64,000 nucleotides of DNA from Leidyana gryllorum EB-2025a (taxonomy: Eukaryota > Apicomplexa), in contig JBLWGC010000033.1 in assembly GCA_048772705.1 (NCBI GenBank), positions 248,001-312,000 on the forward strand, given 5' to 3'. Below are positions 1 to 10,770 of this stretch, piece after piece; the first letter of the stretch is position 1; each line of letters begins with the position of its first letter. The translations under genes were made by a program, and so were the position numbers. A model generated the notes under the pieces. It worked only from the letters and a program-made list of their open reading frames with translations, did no database searches and was not told where the DNA came from.

Positions 1-45
1 ACAGAGAGATACAATGTCGAATTGACGATCTTTGACACAACTTAC

Positions 46-124
46 CATCGGAAGTCTCATCCGGGACTTCGGGCGAAGGAATACCAAAGTCCGTAGACGC
101 ACTGGCCGAGGCCGAAGCTGACAT
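46..124 (-). CDS. First coding exon of a gene running off the left edge (partial)
   Basis: An ATG at 124 on the minus strand opens a 26-codon Ala/Ser-rich reading frame (MSASASASTDFGIPSPEVPD is the start). It runs into a strong donor, GTAAGT, at position 45. The rest of the gene lies outside the window. The donor matches those of the validated introns here, which is the main reason to call it a first exon. Function cannot be assigned from 26 residues. It is the same-strand downstream neighbour of the Lys-rich gene ending at 187, only 62 bp away. Confidence 0.45.
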
Positions 125-186
125 GATGAGAGGTTAAGTAGGAATGAAAATTTTATAAACACCTCAAGGAAGAGTATATTGTGAGA

Positions 187-1068
187 CTAATGACGCTTTG
201 ATGGTCGTGAATTCAATCGCTGTTGACCTTTCTTCTTCATTGTCGCCGCTTTCGGCTTTGCCCGGCCCACTTTCTTTGGCTTCTCTGTCTTTGACTGTTT
301 ATTTATCTTGTTGGGCGGCTGGGCGGCTTTCTTCTTTGCCTTCAGGGAGCCGACTACGGGCTTCCGCATGAAAGATCCGGGCTCGTCGTCCTCGTCGTCG
401 TCGTCTTCTATATCACCCATTCTGTCTCCGACTAACTCGACTGGATGTGAGCTTATGAGGGTATTTAGATCGTGCATCTCTTGTCCAATCTGGTGGACAA
501 CACCGCCTTTGCCTTTCGTGGCCTTAGCTTTGCTTTTAGCCCCACTCTTAGTTTTCGTTACCCTTTCCGTACCATCTCTCAGTGAAACACTATCTGGGGC
601 CCCACCACTAGACGCTTCCTCAGCAGCTGCAGCTTGGGGGGCGACTGGAGGCTCAGATTCAGGAACTGCTTCAACGCTCCCGGAAGCCTTGCCCTGCTCC
701 TTTAACAGCTCTTCCAAGGCTTTCCTGGCGAGCTCCTTAGCCGAGTTGGCCTTTTCGGGCCGAGCAGCCGTGATTTTCCGCTTGGCTTCCTTCTTGGCAA
801 CCAGAACTTCTTTAGTGGTGTCAATGATGTCAGACGTCTTGAGGGGTTCCACAAATGCGTCTCCCTTAGCTATGGCGGCCTTCTTCTTCTTCTCCGTCAC
901 AGACTTGGTGATCAGATGGGGATCGTCATTGAGAGCACCCTTCTTCCCAGGCTTGCGTGTCGACTCCAGCTGCTGCCAGCGGCGAATCTGAGAGTCAGCG
1001 TCCCGACTGGGAGCCGACTTTTTCTTGGAAGAGCGACGTGGGATAGACCGGCGCCCAGACTTGGCCAT
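187..1068 (-). CDS. Lysine-rich basic protein of unknown function
   Basis: The frame gives a 293-residue protein starting MAKSGRRSIPRRSSKKKS. An upstream in-frame start near 1152 was rejected because it would run into the NAT10 coding exon. It is very rich in Lys, Ala and Pro, has several short basic clusters typical of nuclear or nucleolar proteins, an acidic Asp/Glu run around residues 224-232, and a basic C-terminus ending RPSKRH. I recognise no domain. Its start codon lies 27 bp from that of NAT10 on the opposite strand, so the two probably share a bidirectional promoter. A role in ribosome biogenesis would fit composition and neighbour, but is only inference. Confidence 0.7.
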   Translation of the reverse strand: MAKSGRRSIPRRSSKKKSAPSRDADSQIRRWQQLESTRKPGKKGALNDDPHLITKSVTEKKKKAAIAKGDAFVEPLKTSDIIDTTKEVLVAKKEAKRKITAARPEKANSAKELARKALEELLKEQGKASGSVEAVPESEPPVAPQAAAAEEASSGGAPDSVSLRDGTERVTKTKSGAKSKAKATKGKGGVVHQIGQEMHDLNTLISSHPVELVGDRMGDIEDDDDEDDEPGSFMRKPVVGSLKAKKKAAQPPNKINKQSKTEKPKKVGRAKPKAATMKKKGQQRLNSRPSKRH

Positions 1069-1095
1069 CTTTAGCCCAAAAAAACCACCAACAAT

Positions 1096-4028
1096 ATGCA
1101 CCCTTGGCCCACCATCGAACAGGTGTGGAGCCATGTGCGCGACCACCGGCATCGAGGCGTGGTGGTTATCATTGATGATAACAACATCGAAGCTCGTGAC
1201 AGCGCCATTAGTGCGTTAGTTACGGAATTACGGCGGCACACACACGAGGATATCGCTAATCTACAACAACAAGAGTCAAGTTTACAACCACAACGCAAGG
1301 TCGCTACCGAAACCCTACACACCTTCTCGCCACGTGAAAGTAAGCATTGACGTGAGCTCCCAGACACTCATTTATCTCATCAGAATACCGACGAACACGA
1401 CCAAAGTGGCTGGTCAGGGGCGATGCCAGTATTCCATATTCCCATACGGGCCAAGTATTGGGCCGCACCTTTGGTATTGCAGTTATGGAGGATCTCGATT
1501 CATTGACACCGAACGCGTTCTGTCAAATCGTCGAAACCGTTGCGGGCAGAGGGCTCATTCTACTCTGCGTCGATAAGTGGGAGCCATTCACTCTGTGCGG
1601 TGGGGTAATGGGGAGTCATTTGTGCGGAAAGCCTCGCTGCTTATATACACAACGACTGCTGCAAACGCTCACCCGCAGGAAGAAGAACCCCTGCTTCACT
1701 ATACTGAATGCCACCGAGATCCCAGGGGCAGGTTTCACCTTGGGACCCCAAGATGATGACTCTGTGGCAAAATTGCCCACAGAGGCACCATCGGTTCCGA
1801 TCCCCATTGCATCTGATCAGAGAACGCGACCCCCAAACACCAAAACTACCCTCCAAGACCTGTGCATCACCTCCGATCAGCAGAATGGCCTTCAAGCTGC
1901 CTCACAATGGCTGTCGGCAACGGCTTCTAATATATCCCAAGCGACAACACCCTCCAGCGTCCTCGCCCTCACAGCACCACGTGGCCGAGGAAAGTCGGCC
2001 CTACTCGGCATCATCTTAGCTCAGGCCTGCTCGAGCCTCCCCCTCTCTGACCTCGCGGTCCTCTCTCCCTCTCTCACTAATATCAAGACTCTATTGGAAT
2101 TTGGCCTCCAAGGATTGGGCGTCGTCGGTTTCGAGGTCCTCATGACCGCTCCCGACGCCCCCTTGACCCCTTCTGAGGCCCGCAGTGAAACCACTTCCAC
2201 CAGCACCAAACGGTTCGGTGGCAGTCAGCAGCAGCCCGCATCTGCCTCACCCATCTCTGTGCTCATGGACGACTCTGTTGCCACTTCCTTTGCCAATACT
2301 GTCACTCAAAAGCACGGCGCACCACAGAAGATTCGGATCAGATGCTCAAATTCAGGAGTTCAGATGACCATACATTTGATCACCCCAGGCGACCTCCAAG
2401 CCCCTCATATCAAAAACCTGGTCTTGCACGATGTCGATCTACTCTTCATCGACGAGGCTGCTGCTATCCCTCTGCCGGTCATTCAAAATGTCCTAAGTGG
2501 CAGGGCAACCGCACTCATGGCAAGCACAATGCACGGGTACGAGGGAACAGGACGAAGCTTGGCGATCAAACTCACCGCCGTCCTAGAAGCAGAAGGTCGT
2601 CTGACCAGCCTGGAGCTCAAGACACCAGTACGATATGGGGAGAATGATCGGCTGGAACAATGGCTCATGAAAGTCCTGTGTCTGGAAGGCTCGTTGGACG
2701 AGATGCCGGAATTATGGACGACAGCTCATAATCGGTTCGTTGATGCCTTGAAAATATCAGTTCTGGATAAAGATGTCCTGTTTGACTGTACACAAAGTGA
2801 AAGTCGTCGGACGCTTCGTGAACTGATGGTAATTTTTGCCACATCTCACTACAGAAACAACCCAAACGATATGTGGATGTTGGCCGACAACCCATCATAT
2901 CAAGTGGTGGTTCTTCATGATGACTCCAAACGCGTTTACGCCGGTGTCCAGCTGAGCTTCGAGGGGGGGTTGTCAGCAAGTGATATCTCTCGACTGCGAG
3001 GCAAACAAACCAGCGGAGACATGTTAACTTGGAAGTTGCAGGAACTGGTGGAAAACCTTTCCGAGCTGGTTGGAGTGAGGGTAGTACGGATCGCGTGTCA
3101 TCCCAATGCCACCGGCAAACGGTTGGGCACTGTCTTGTTGGACGGTGTAATAGATCGATTTATCGAACACAATGCAAACGTTGCACACACTCCGCAGACG
3201 CGGCCTCAAGCTGCCGGAAAGAGCTCTAAGGCCACCAGCACTGTGTCTGATCGTTCAGACGGGAAAGCCGAGCTGTTCCGTAATGTCAATTCGTGGGATT
3301 TGAATGCGGTAATTGGTTCCGGACGGCAAATAGCTTATCTGGGGACGAGTTTCGGCCTGAGCGACCGACTGTTGCGCTTCTGGACAAAGAGTCCTACCTC
3401 AATGACTCCGTTTTACTTGGCTCAAGTGCCTAATGAGGCAACTGGGGAGTACACCATTATGCTTATTCGAGCTCTGGAGGGGGGCGGACTGGACTCGCAG
3501 ATTTTACAACAGCTGCGGGAGGATGTTGGTATGCGATTTGCTGTCTTATTGGCAGACTGCTACCGCTCAATGAATTTGCGTTTGGCTGCAGCCTTGCTGC
3601 TTCAAGTGAAAACAAGTAACAAGAGCGACTCGACAAAGAAGGGCCTGGAGCATTGGAGTGATTGGCATTACAAACGTTTACGTCAATATGGCAAAGCCGG
3701 AGCAGCAGCTTCGAGCACTGTACGAGATTTGTGGCCAGATCTCGCCTTGGCGTTCAGTCGAGGGCAGTTAGGGGACGTTCAGTTGACGCCTGTGCAGTTG
3801 ACACTTCTGATTGGTCTCGGTTTACAGAGACAGTCGATTGAAGGACTGGCTGGCGAGCTGGGAATTACAATCCCAAGTTTGTTGAACCAAGTTAATAGAT
3901 TAGCAGCCCGTTTGGACGAACAGATCAATCATTCGGCTTCAGAGAAGCAGGCTGCACCGCCCAGCGAGCCGCCGTCTAAGGTTCCCAAGACAACTAACCT
4001 ACAATTCAGAAACATCAAACGCAGTTAG
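1096..4028 (+). CDS. NAT10: RNA cytidine acetyltransferase (NAT10/Kre33/TmcA family)
   Basis: The nucleolar NAT10/Kre33 enzyme makes N4-acetylcytidine in 18S rRNA and tRNAs using acetyl-CoA and ATP, and is needed for small-subunit assembly. Exons are 1096-1339 and 1384-4028, with a 44-nt intron (GTAAGC...TCATCAG). The join keeps frame and restores the family stretch HTGQVLGRTFGIAVMEDLDS. The product is 962 aa, close to the usual ~1000. Visible features: the N-terminal DUF1726-like part, the P-loop PRGRGKSALLG of the RecA-like ATPase, the Walker B-like FIDEAAAIPLP, the MASTMHGYEGTGRSL motif, the GNAT segment RIACHPNATGKRLGTVLLDG, and a C-terminal tRNA-binding-like region. It diverges from the Lys-rich gene and converges on the gene ending at 4073. 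Confidence 0.95.
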
Positions 4029-4072
4029 CCAAATGCTCAAAATAGATCGGCACACAGTCAAAAAAGATCACT

Positions 4073-6355
4073 TCAAGCAGCAGGGGCTGCAACACTGTTG
4101 GTGGGGGTCACAGTGGCGTCAGGGACCACACCCATGCCGTTCTGTTGTTGGTCGATCAGGTATTGGATCAGAGCCATCTGCTCGGGTACGACCTCCTGCT
4201 GGGGAGTTTGACTCAAAGGCACTTCGAACACTACCGCATCCCCCTCTGCGCCAGCAGCACTTTCGGTAGTCTCACACTCCTTTTCTTCTTCTTCAGTGGT
4301 CTCTCCAGCCTCCTCTTCCTCGGCCTCGGTGGTCTCTCCGGCCTCTTCCTCAGCCTCAGCCTCGGTGGTCTCTTCAGCCTCCTCCTCGGCCTCGGTGGTC
4401 TCTCCAGCTTCCTCTTCTTGGGCCTTCCTGGCCTCCACAGTCTCTTCACTTTCGGTGGTCTCTTCCTCCTCTTCTTGGAGCTTCCGCTTCCGCTGCTCAC
4501 CGGACTCAGCATCTGCTGCCTGATCTTCTTCGGTAGTCTCCTCGACATCACCTTCTGTTGTTTCGGTCTCCTCAGCCTCAGCCTCTTCCTCGGTCTCACC
4601 CTCTTCCTCGGTCTCACCCTCTTCCTCGGTCTCAGCCTCAGCCTCAGCCTCGGTTTCGCCCTCTTCTTCAGTCTCTCCGGCCTCTTTCTCTTCACCTTCG
4701 GTCGTCTCGCCGGCCTCCTGCTCCTCAGCGCTGTCGACGATGATGACAGCGATCATGCCAGGCTCATCGATGGTGTCTGGGAGGGGTCCAGCGGCGGTGA
4801 CGATCTGCTGAGGACGGGATGGGGTGGCGGGGGTGGGGCCGACAGTGATACTACTGACTCCCTGGTCCGAGTACAGGGGCTGTTGGAGGGGCAGCGCGGC
4901 GGCATTGTTATTGACCACTGAGGCAGTGTTGGTATTCAGAGACGCAGTATGGGTGTCGATGGTTTGGGCGTAGGAAGGGGTGTTCGGAACCACATCACCC
5001 ATTATCATACGGACACCCTCTTCACCCTCGGTAGTCTCGGCTTCGGCCTCGGTCTCGGAGGCTTCCTGCTCGACTGCCGTCAGCTGTCCACTGTAGTAGG
5101 TGCCAGTGGAAGGGTCGGAGATCCATTCTCCGGCCGGAAGCTCCGGAATGATATTGGCGATGATATCGTCCTCCTCAGTTTCGCTCTCTTCCTCGGTACT
5201 CTCAGCTTCTTCCTCGGTGGTCTCGCCTTCAGTTTCAGTTTCTGTGGTTTCGGAGGTCTCCTCTTCGTCCTCCTCCAACGTCTTGCCAACAGCTGGCATC
5301 AGGCGTTCGCTTGCTGCTTCGGTCGTTTCCGCCTCCACTTCTGTAGTCTCCAACATTTGTTGCAGAATCAACAACTCCTCTTCGGTCTCAGCTGGAGTTT
5401 CTGTGGTCTCTGCTTCCGCTTCGGCGAAGTCGTGACTCTCGTATTCAATACCGCCCGCAATCGGCTCCTCAATGACGACTCCGGCACCCGACTCATCGAT
5501 CTGCTCAGTGGTCTCATCCTCCTCTTCCTCAGGCTCAGTGCTTTCAACCTCTAGTTCTGTAGTTTCTTCTTCGGGCGACTGTTCCTCGTCCTGGACCTGA
5601 CGAGCCGCGACGGGTCTGTAGCCGAGGGTACTGGCCAAACTGGTGACAGCGGGTCGCTGAAGGGGTACAGGGCGAACCACAGGGACGCGGTCCGGAGCCG
5701 GAACAACGACCACACCTTGCCACTCGGGAGTGGGGAGGACCTCAGTGGTCTGTTCCCAGGTGGTCGTCTCGGGCAGCGACTCGACGTAAACAGTTTCGGT
5801 ATTGGTGGGGCACGTCAATAGAATTTGAGTGGGAGACGGGCGAGCGCAAGTGCACCCAACGATAGCTCTCACATCGGTGAGAGGGGCTTCGCCACCTGGA
5901 CCGACTGCCACTGCGGTAACGGGGAGCGGAGCGTCACTGGCGCATCGGTTAACGCCGTCTTTGATGAGAACAAAGGATTCCAGCTCGTCAATGAAGGCTG
6001 CGGACAGACTCAGCTGCAACTCCAGGGGAGCAATAGCCAATGTGGACACGGAATCGCTCCGTGCGAAGCCCAGATCGGCTTGAGACACAAAGAGCGGTCC
6101 CAGAGCTGCTCTGTAAGGAGTCAATCGAGGCTCGAATTCTGCCAAAGCGACCTGAACCCAACTTTCATGAGACGGCTGGATAGCGACTTCTACCACCGGT
6201 TGGACGGCGGGGGTGGCTGCGGGTTCAGCGATACGGATCCGCTCAGTTGGAGGTGAGGGAGTGGGAACTGGACGTTCGATAGTCACAACCTCTCCTCCTT
6301 CTTGGGCCAGAACGGCACCAGTAGAGAATAGAAATGTAGAGAGTAATCGAGTCAT
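4073..6355 (-). CDS. Secreted acidic Glu/Thr-rich ('ETTE') protein
   Basis: I start this at the ATG at 6355 because it opens a good signal peptide (MTRLLSTFLFSTGAVLAQEG); an ATG at 6382 would add nine residues ahead of it. The product is 760 aa. After a Pro-rich stretch, a roughly 200-residue N-terminal part has a few Cys and looks folded. The remainder is dominated by EETTE/EAEAE/EGETEEE low-complexity repeats, broken by less repetitive patches (for example around MIMGDVVPNTPSYAQ). It probably enters the secretory pathway; many Thr could be glycosylated. I recognise no family. The neighbour at 6417 is also secreted and carries a shorter ETTE tract. Repeat tracts inflate antisense open frames here, which are not genes. 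Confidence 0.75.
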   Translation of the reverse strand: MTRLLSTFLFSTGAVLAQEGGEVVTIERPVPTPSPPTERIRIAEPAATPAVQPVVEVAIQPSHESWVQVALAEFEPRLTPYRAALGPLFVSQADLGFARSDSVSTLAIAPLELQLSLSAAFIDELESFVLIKDGVNRCASDAPLPVTAVAVGPGGEAPLTDVRAIVGCTCARPSPTQILLTCPTNTETVYVESLPETTTWEQTTEVLPTPEWQGVVVVPAPDRVPVVRPVPLQRPAVTSLASTLGYRPVAARQVQDEEQSPEEETTELEVESTEPEEEEDETTEQIDESGAGVVIEEPIAGGIEYESHDFAEAEAETTETPAETEEELLILQQMLETTEVEAETTEAASERLMPAVGKTLEEDEEETSETTETETEGETTEEEAESTEEESETEEDDIIANIIPELPAGEWISDPSTGTYYSGQLTAVEQEASETEAEAETTEGEEGVRMIMGDVVPNTPSYAQTIDTHTASLNTNTASVVNNNAAALPLQQPLYSDQGVSSITVGPTPATPSRPQQIVTAAGPLPDTIDEPGMIAVIIVDSAEEQEAGETTEGEEKEAGETEEEGETEAEAEAETEEEGETEEEGETEEEAEAEETETTEGDVEETTEEDQAADAESGEQRKRKLQEEEEETTESEETVEARKAQEEEAGETTEAEEEAEETTEAEAEEEAGETTEAEEEEAGETTEEEEKECETTESAAGAEGDAVVFEVPLSQTPQQEVVPEQMALIQYLIDQQQNGMGVVPDATVTPTNSVAAPAA
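4583..4636. repeat. 18-bp tandem repeat in the ETTE coding region
   Basis: Three head-to-tail copies of an 18-bp unit (CTCTTCCTCGGTCTCACC on the plus strand; the last copy has one change) encode repeated Gly/Glu/Thr-Glu-Glu-Glu units on the minus strand. Less perfect copies extend across about 4270-4730. Such tracts are prone to length variation. Confidence 0.8.
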
Positions 6356-6416
6356 TGTATGAATAAGATGCACCTCAGGCAAAATCGCACCACATGCGTG
6401 CAGCAGTGAAGATCAC

Positions 6417-7922
6417 CTACTCGGCCTTCTTCTCATTCTCTTTCTTCTTCTTCTCCTCCTCCTTCTCTTTCTTCTTCTCCGCCTTCTTGTCCTCTTTGAG
6501 TAACCCACTGTCTTTGAGCGCCTTCATAGTTTCCTTATTGAGGAACATAGACCCCAATTTGTCGACCAAACCTGCCGAACGACCATTATTCTCAACACAA
6601 AGTCCGCGCCACTTACCGACGGGTAGACTTCTTGCGAGGCTGAGAAGTTTTCCGTAGTCCCCTTTCTGTGCGTATTCATTCATCTTCATGATTTTCTTCA
6701 TCGTCTCCGCCCCTGGGAGTGCATCGAACAGCCCCAGTTCTCGCAGACGGTCCTCTGTCTTCTCATCCTCGGTAGTCTCACTCTCCGTCTCCTCTTCGGT
6801 TGTTTCTGCTTCGTGCTCTTCTTTCTCGTCGTGGCCGTGATACCGCGGATCGCCCGGGCCAAAGAAACCGGCATAGTGTCCTGCAGCGGGGTTTCGTACA
6901 TTCTGATAGGCCGTCTTGAGCCATCCTGGCGCCTGATCGACGAGATCTGCGATGCCCGCCAGATCTTTCATCGCCTCCTCATCCACCATCTCCCGGACAA
7001 TCACCCCACGAAGGCCCGAAATACCTCTCCGGGCATAGAATCGGCGCGCAACGCTCTCTCCATTCGGTCCGGGAGAAAAGAAATCGGGTCGTTTCTTGTG
7101 TGGTTGGCTCTCTCCGGTGAAGAAGTAATCGTCCTCGTGTTCATCCTTCTCATTCCCGTCTCCACCGCCAATATCACCTCCGAAGGGCTGAGCTCTCCAC
7201 TCCATTCCCTCGGCGGTGGTGAGGCCGGTGGTGGGCGAGTCCCATTGCAGCAAGCGGGCTGCAGGGCCCTTCGAGGTCAGAGGTGTACGATGGCCGTGGA
7301 TCTCGGGGCAATCGAGCTGAAGACGTAAGGCATCGGTATGTTTCTCACTGTACGGAGCGGATGTATAACTGTGGAAAGATTTTTGTTGAGTGAGGAGTAT
7401 TGAAAGGCTTCCTACCTGCAATGGCAAAAGTCCACCGTTCCTTCTACGCTTCTACTGGATGCGCTGGCTGGGCGGCTCGCCCCTCCACCTTTGAGGATCG
7501 AGTGGAATTCGTGTTGGAAGAAAACAGTAGCAACAGGGTTGGGTGGCTCCTGTTGAGCGCAGACATCTAAGCCGTTCGAAAGAATAGCAAATCTGGACTC
7601 ATCTTCGAGCAACGTGGGAGTGTCCATCCACATGAGCGGTTCTGATGACTCTTGAGCAATGCGGTCGAGGACTTCGTCAATGTCTTCTTCACCAAGTATG
7701 GGGTTACGAATCAACAAAATGTCCCGGCCGGACAAAGCGGAGAAGTCCGCAGAGACGGGCAGATCGAGCCCTTTTGGCCCGAGAGCTTGCAGGAATATAT
7801 CAACGGGTACGCCCAACCATGTCTGATGTATAGATCGAAACATTGAGCCCAAACAAGTCACTCACTCGATCGTTAGAAGCTGCGACCAGTGTCACAAAAG
7901 TGTATGGAAACAGCCCTTTCAT
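6417..7922 (-). CDS. Secreted protein with ETTE tract and Lys/Glu-rich tail, unknown function
   Basis: Three exons fit on the minus strand: 7922-7866, 7822-7416 and 7368-6417, with introns of 43 nt (GTGAGT...CATCAG) and 47 nt (GTAGGA...CCACAG). Both joins keep frame and give 471 aa. Exon 1 is a short signal peptide (MKGLFPYTFVTLVAASNDR). A roughly 290-residue region with scattered Cys follows, then a HETTEEETE-type acidic tract near residue 330, and a highly charged KKEKEEEKKKK tail. No family recognised. It lies 30 bp downstream of the folate gene and 61 bp upstream of the longer ETTE protein on the same strand, so the three form a tight collinear set. The shared ETTE tract suggests related secreted function, but no clear homology outside the tract was seen. 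Confidence 0.7.
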
Positions 7923-7952
7923 TCTGGCGTTGCATGCCCACCCCTCAGGTAC

Positions 7953-9950
7953 TTAGTATTGTGGCAAAGGTAATCCGAGTGCTCCCAACACTTCTGCCAT
8001 CATGAAGAATGTCCCCAGAAACACCACAGGGCACTTCTTTTGTCGGCCCTCTTCGAAAACATGGCCGACGACGCCTCTCACGGGAGATTCCATCCACACC
8101 GAATGTGTTTTCGAGAGTCCTTCAACCACCCGCCTCTCCTCAGTTCGCCTTCTCTCCTCAACAACTCCACTCAAATTATCGTCTTCGATCTCATTAGGCG
8201 AACGGTTGTGGTCAATGAGATCGTCGCATCGATCTTCCGAGAACTCATCGCTGTCGATCGACTCTGATTCTGACTGACTTTCTTCGTCGTCCGGCACCCA
8301 CTCGCCGTCATCATCAGATGAGCTCCCTTTGTCTGGTTCCATGATACTTGGCTGTTTCTCGGCCGCCACTTTGGTCATTAAATCCAGCAGATCTTTAGTG
8401 GAGATGTCCAGCATCGAGATCTCATCCTCATTGTCGCCGTCGATAGCGAGAAGTGAATTGTCATTACCTTCCGATGCTCTCTTGAGCCCCGGACTGTCAC
8501 GACTCATCGAGCGGTAAGACCTCTTTCTCCTGAAACATCCGCTACTCGGTCGCTGGCTCCCTCCACTGGTGGTCGCGGTCGGAGTGGTGGCGGGTTTAGT
8601 CGATTTCGGAACCGGGGTCACTTGAACAATTCCAGTAGAGGTCGTGTTGGGCAGCTCAACAGGGTTCCGTCTTGTTGGACCTCCCACTGTGTCGAGGATG
8701 ATAGTTACCTCTCCTCTCCACAGGTTCTGCATAACTGGCCGCGGGGATGAGGTCGACGATACTATTCGCTCAAATATCGTCTGGGCTTTGGTGACTCGCG
8801 GGTGTAGAGAGGGTAAATAGTAGAGATTCTCCACTTTTAGCGATGAGTTCTGGTACAACGGTGCGAACATGGCGAGATCCCGTTTTCCGGAATAGGCGAC
8901 AACGTATATGGCACTGGTGACCGATAGACAGTCCCGTTGGAACACTTCTGCCAATTGTTTGACAGTCTCTCCAATGGCATCGACATTATGAGCGACGTCC
9001 AAAACTATCGCAGGAGGCGCATTCGCGCCCGTCGCAAAGTACCGAATATCCAACCGACACGGTGGCCGATCATATACACACGCGGGTCTCTTGATGTTAG
9101 ATTTGGGCCACAAACCGTCGAACAGTAAGTCACACGTGATTCTGTGGGCAAACTCTGCAGCGTTAGAGGTCGCGAGGAGTCGACAGAGTCCGCCCTGTCT
9201 CTCTACCAGTGAGACAGCGGCTCTGTCGTGTCCGACCAAACCAGGACTGTACAGGTAAGCCGGACGTCCGCTTTTGACGATCCCCAGTTTGGCCTTCATG
9301 ACGCCCTCGGGAAAGGCACCCAGAAGCTCCTCGTGATCACGGCCGATACTGGTGATCACGGTGGCCTGTGGGTGATCCCAGATGTTTGTGGCGTCTCGCT
9401 CTCCCCCGATACCGACCTCGAAGACACACAGGTCGACCTTTCTGTAAATAAAGTAGAGGATGGCCATAAGTGTAAGAGAGGTAAAGTAGCGGGGGATCAC
9501 AGAGGCCTCTTGGCAGGCTTTCTCTACGACACGAGCACACGCAACAAAGTGAGACATTGGAATGGGTTCGCCATTGACCATAATTCTTTCACAAGCAGTG
9601 AACAGATGTGGAGAAGTAAAGAGACCGACAGTCTGAATACCCCCTCTCTGTAGCCCAGCAGCGATACGATAACAACAGGTACCTTTGCCATTAGTGCCCG
9701 CAACGTGAACCACCCTCAACCGCTCATGAATATTACGTAAGTGGTGTAAGACAGATCTCGTCTGACTGATTCCCGGTCCCAGGGACCGGGTCTGCTCCAA
9801 CCGATCGACGGTAGCCCTATACACTGGACAGAGGGAGGGCGAATAGTCATCCCATAATCGGTGATCCACATTCGAATTGACCTCCCTTTCGGCGACACGG
9901 ATGTTCTGCTCCAACTCCCCACAAATGTCGGCTGCTGGATCGAAGCTCAT
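7953..9950 (-). CDS. Folylpolyglutamate / dihydrofolate synthase with a large C-terminal-domain insert
   Basis: FolC-type Mur ligase: it adds glutamate to folates (or makes dihydrofolate) with ATP. The intronless 665-aa product has the ATP-binding VAGTNGKGTCCYRIA loop near residue 83, SPHL and ERIMVNGEPI motifs, FEVGIGGERDATN, the GRDHEELLG motif and the C-terminal-domain start VLDVAHNVDA. The typical final strand and helix (here FLGTFFMMAEVLGAL) come only at the very end. Between about residues 430 and 625 lies a Ser/Asp/Glu-rich, predicted disordered insert (SSSDDDGEWVPDDEE, SESESIDSDEFSED). The family is normally 420-500 aa, so the insert explains the extra length. The start ATG at 9950 is the first in the frame. 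Whether it is bifunctional cannot be decided from sequence. Confidence 0.9.
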   Translation of the reverse strand: MSFDPAADICGELEQNIRVAEREVNSNVDHRLWDDYSPSLCPVYRATVDRLEQTRSLGPGISQTRSVLHHLRNIHERLRVVHVAGTNGKGTCCYRIAAGLQRGGIQTVGLFTSPHLFTACERIMVNGEPIPMSHFVACARVVEKACQEASVIPRYFTSLTLMAILYFIYRKVDLCVFEVGIGGERDATNIWDHPQATVITSIGRDHEELLGAFPEGVMKAKLGIVKSGRPAYLYSPGLVGHDRAAVSLVERQGGLCRLLATSNAAEFAHRITCDLLFDGLWPKSNIKRPACVYDRPPCRLDIRYFATGANAPPAIVLDVAHNVDAIGETVKQLAEVFQRDCLSVTSAIYVVAYSGKRDLAMFAPLYQNSSLKVENLYYLPSLHPRVTKAQTIFERIVSSTSSPRPVMQNLWRGEVTIILDTVGGPTRRNPVELPNTTSTGIVQVTPVPKSTKPATTPTATTSGGSQRPSSGCFRRKRSYRSMSRDSPGLKRASEGNDNSLLAIDGDNEDEISMLDISTKDLLDLMTKVAAEKQPSIMEPDKGSSSDDDGEWVPDDEESQSESESIDSDEFSEDRCDDLIDHNRSPNEIEDDNLSGVVEERRRTEERRVVEGLSKTHSVWMESPVRGVVGHVFEEGRQKKCPVVFLGTFFMMAEVLGALGLPLPQY

Positions 9951-10746
9951 TCTTTTTCAGTCCGCAAGATTAGCTATGACTAAACTGACTAACTGACTGA
10001 CTGGAGGTGGATGACAAATTAACACTCTAACTCTTCTCGTGAATTCAACCATTCACGCGCCTCTGTGTCCATCTAAGGATCCAAGGACGGTCTCACACAC
10101 CTCTCTCTCCCGCTCTCTCTTATACGGATAGGACCGTTCCCGCGACTTGGCCGGATGGGAGGGACAACACGGAACACAACGTAGCGCCGGTGTGTGGATA
10201 GATGATGTGTGCGAGGCCACCAGAGCAAAAGAAAAGTTAAAAAATCGGATGTCGCCGTACAGCGACCGACATTCCTTGAATATCTGGGGTTTCGGTCTTT
10301 TTCCCTAAGAGATTTGAGGATGTAGGATTCGGTGTGCGGTGGCTCTCTTCCCTCCCTGGCGTCTCCCGTCCGTCCGTCCCCCCCCTTCCCCGCGCTTCCC
10401 TTCCTCTGCGTCCGCTTGGCCGGAGGCCCGGGCGGGGAGCGAAAGCCCAATGTGTGTGTGTGGGCGTGGGTTGGAGCTCATCTGGTAGCTCATCCACCCA
10501 GCGCCATACCACTTCTTGGGTGCCAAGTTTCTGTTGGCCCCAAGGGTCCGTTGTTGGGCGCGTGGCCCCTCCTCGCCCTCTCGCAGAGGTCCGGCTCCCG
10601 CCACTGGCGGGATGGTTGTTTCGGTGTTTTTCAGCTTCGAGAAATGGTACTTGCGGGCCAGATCTTGGAGTTGGATTTTCACCGGGGCAACCAATTGGAG
10701 ACAGGTTTAACCTTTGTTGAAGGTTCTAAATTTTTGTTAAATTAAA

Positions 10747-10770
10747 GGTTATCCTTAAGAAAGGATAACC
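10747..10770. repeat. Perfect 10-bp inverted repeat (hairpin)
   Basis: GGTTATCCTT (10747-10756), a 4-nt loop, then AAGGATAACC (10761-10770). A second weaker hairpin, AACCTT...AAGGTT, lies just upstream at 10709-10725. They sit in AT-rich DNA in the middle of the long intergenic region. Role unknown. Confidence 0.85.

Noticed and set aside
1025-1152. Extended starts of the Lys-rich gene (to 1152) and of a short plus-strand frame
   Set aside because: They overlap the first exon of NAT10, whose start and splice are well supported; the MAKSGRRS start at 1068 is preferred.
4145-5554. Leu/Phe-rich open frames on the plus strand
   Set aside because: Antisense products of the Glu/Thr repeat tract of the secreted ETTE protein; GAG/GAA read backwards gives CTC/TTC runs.
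10073-10745. Overlapping Pro/Arg-rich open frames
   Set aside because: They occur on both strands in C/G-rich simple sequence and have no family features.
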